Part shown: positions 63,821 through 64,000 of the stretch, in pieces
Layout: the number at the start of each line of letters is the position of its first letter
Position numbering within the stretch: position 1 is the stretch's first letter
Assembly: GCA_948467875.1 (NCBI GenBank)
Contig: CAOKFZ010000006.1
Span: 1-64,000, forward strand
Source of the DNA: an uncultured Clostridium sp.
GTDB taxonomy: Bacteria > Bacillota > Clostridia > TANB77 > CAG-508
Direction: 5' to 3'
DNA length: 64,000 bases
The notes under the pieces: model-generated
Told to the model about the DNA's origin: nothing
Database searches by the model: none
What the model saw: the letters and a program-made list of their open reading frames with translations, nothing else
Translations under genes and position numbers: made by a program

Positions 63821-64000
63821 AGGATGACAAAAAAGTGAAAGAGCCAGAACTATCCCCAATGATGCAAAATTATTTAGATACAAAAAAAGAATATCAGGAT
63901 TGCATTTTGTTTTATCGTTTAGGCGATTTTTACGAAATGTTTTATGAGGATGCCATTTTGGCATCTCGCGAGTTGGAAATAACGCTTACTGGAAGGGCAT
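63817..64000 (+). CDS. mutS: DNA mismatch repair protein MutS (5' part)
   Basis: Only the first 61 codons are in the window. The start ATG overlaps the miaB stop (ATGA), with AAGGAG upstream. [20 protein letters not shown] and [15 protein letters not shown] are the MutS N-terminal mismatch-recognition domain with the Phe-x-Glu motif. miaB-mutS is a common Firmicute order. Confidence 0.95.
   Translation, partial: MKDDKKVKEPELSPMMQNYLDTKKEYQDCILFYRLGDFYEMFYEDAILASRELEITLTGRA

Noticed and set aside
1..64000. Sequencing or assembly errors as the cause of the frameshifts
   Set aside because: Random indels would hit all codon phases, homopolymers and non-coding DNA, and would include deletions. 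Here all nine are +1, all exactly an in-frame CGG, none is in a long homopolymer, and the two paralogues agree. Raw reads would still be worth checking.
1..64000. Simple CGG reassignment to another amino acid (for example Gln or Trp)
   Set aside because: Reading CGG as any single triplet keeps the original frame, and that frame stops 2-9 codons later in all nine cases.
1..64000. prfB-type or -1 slippery-heptamer programmed frameshifting
   Set aside because: No stop codon is adjacent to CGG in the +1 way seen in prfB, no common 5' codon or SD-like stimulator precedes the sites, and the direction is +1, not -1.
1..64000. tRNA genes, CRISPR arrays, insertion sequences, prophage
   Set aside because: No cloverleaf candidates, regular short repeats, transposase or phage structural genes were seen on either strand.

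Overview
The window is AT-rich DNA from a sporulation-competent Clostridia-type Firmicute, probably an uncultured gut lineage. Signs of this are spoVG with a sigma-H-like promoter, cotF-like coat genes, yqfC/yqfD, a DacF-type carboxypeptidase, SRP RNA upstream of dnaX-ybaB-recR, mraZ-rsmH-ftsL, AdhE, and secreted proteins with InlB-type repeats. No tRNA, 5S/16S/23S rRNA, CRISPR array or transposase was seen.

The most important observation concerns decoding. Seven genes look broken by single-base frameshifts: two prepilin-like proteins, an M14 peptidase, a GtrII-like membrane protein, an ABC ATPase, a secreted protein and AdhE. Together they carry nine shift points. Every one is an in-frame CGG codon. 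Skipping the C, so that CGGN is read as one glycine, restores a full-length protein, exactly at conserved Gly positions in AdhE (VGPGN) and the M14 zinc site (HGNE). Both prepilin paralogues carry the site at the same codon (64). In all other native genes I found no in-frame CGG at all, including the roughly 2,470-codon NRPS, although CGG is common out of frame. This looks like a recoded genome in which CGG has lost its Arg meaning and acts as a +1 frameshift or quadruplet Gly codon. The only genes using CGG as an ordinary codon are five ORFs in small, self-contained, less AT-rich cassettes (about 43.8-45.1 kb, 55.2-55.7 kb and 60.6-61.7 kb). Each cassette starts with a hairpin followed at once by a TTGAC-N17 promoter, and most end in their own terminator.

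Layout: 0-6.3 kb, prepilin-like protein 1, M14/LysM peptidase, membrane-anchored protein, trmFO. 6.3-15.7 kb, a two-module NRPS (C-A-T-C-A-T-R, predicted peptide aldehyde) co-transcribed with a 7TM-PAS histidine kinase. 15.7-26.5 kb, HtrA, GtrII and aldose epimerase, an ABC exporter, a 40-residue peptide gene, a G5/glucosaminidase autolysin and unknown surface proteins. 26.5-31.1 kb, SRP RNA, dnaX-ybaB-recR and small enzymes. 31.1-38.3 kb, phosphotransferase, mutY, a DUF3800 protein, a structured leader before flavodoxin-pnuC, murC, spoVG. 38.3-41.4 kb, prepilin-like protein 2 and an XRE regulator with four operator-like repeats. 41.4-43.8 kb, the start of the division cluster. 43.8-45.1 kb, cassettes. 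45.2-53.4 kb, yqfCD, ybeY, dgkA, era, recO and neighbours. 53.4-64 kb, MATE, dacF, MntA/HepT toxin-antitoxin, adhE, a cassette, a DnaJ-like protein, miaB and the start of mutS.
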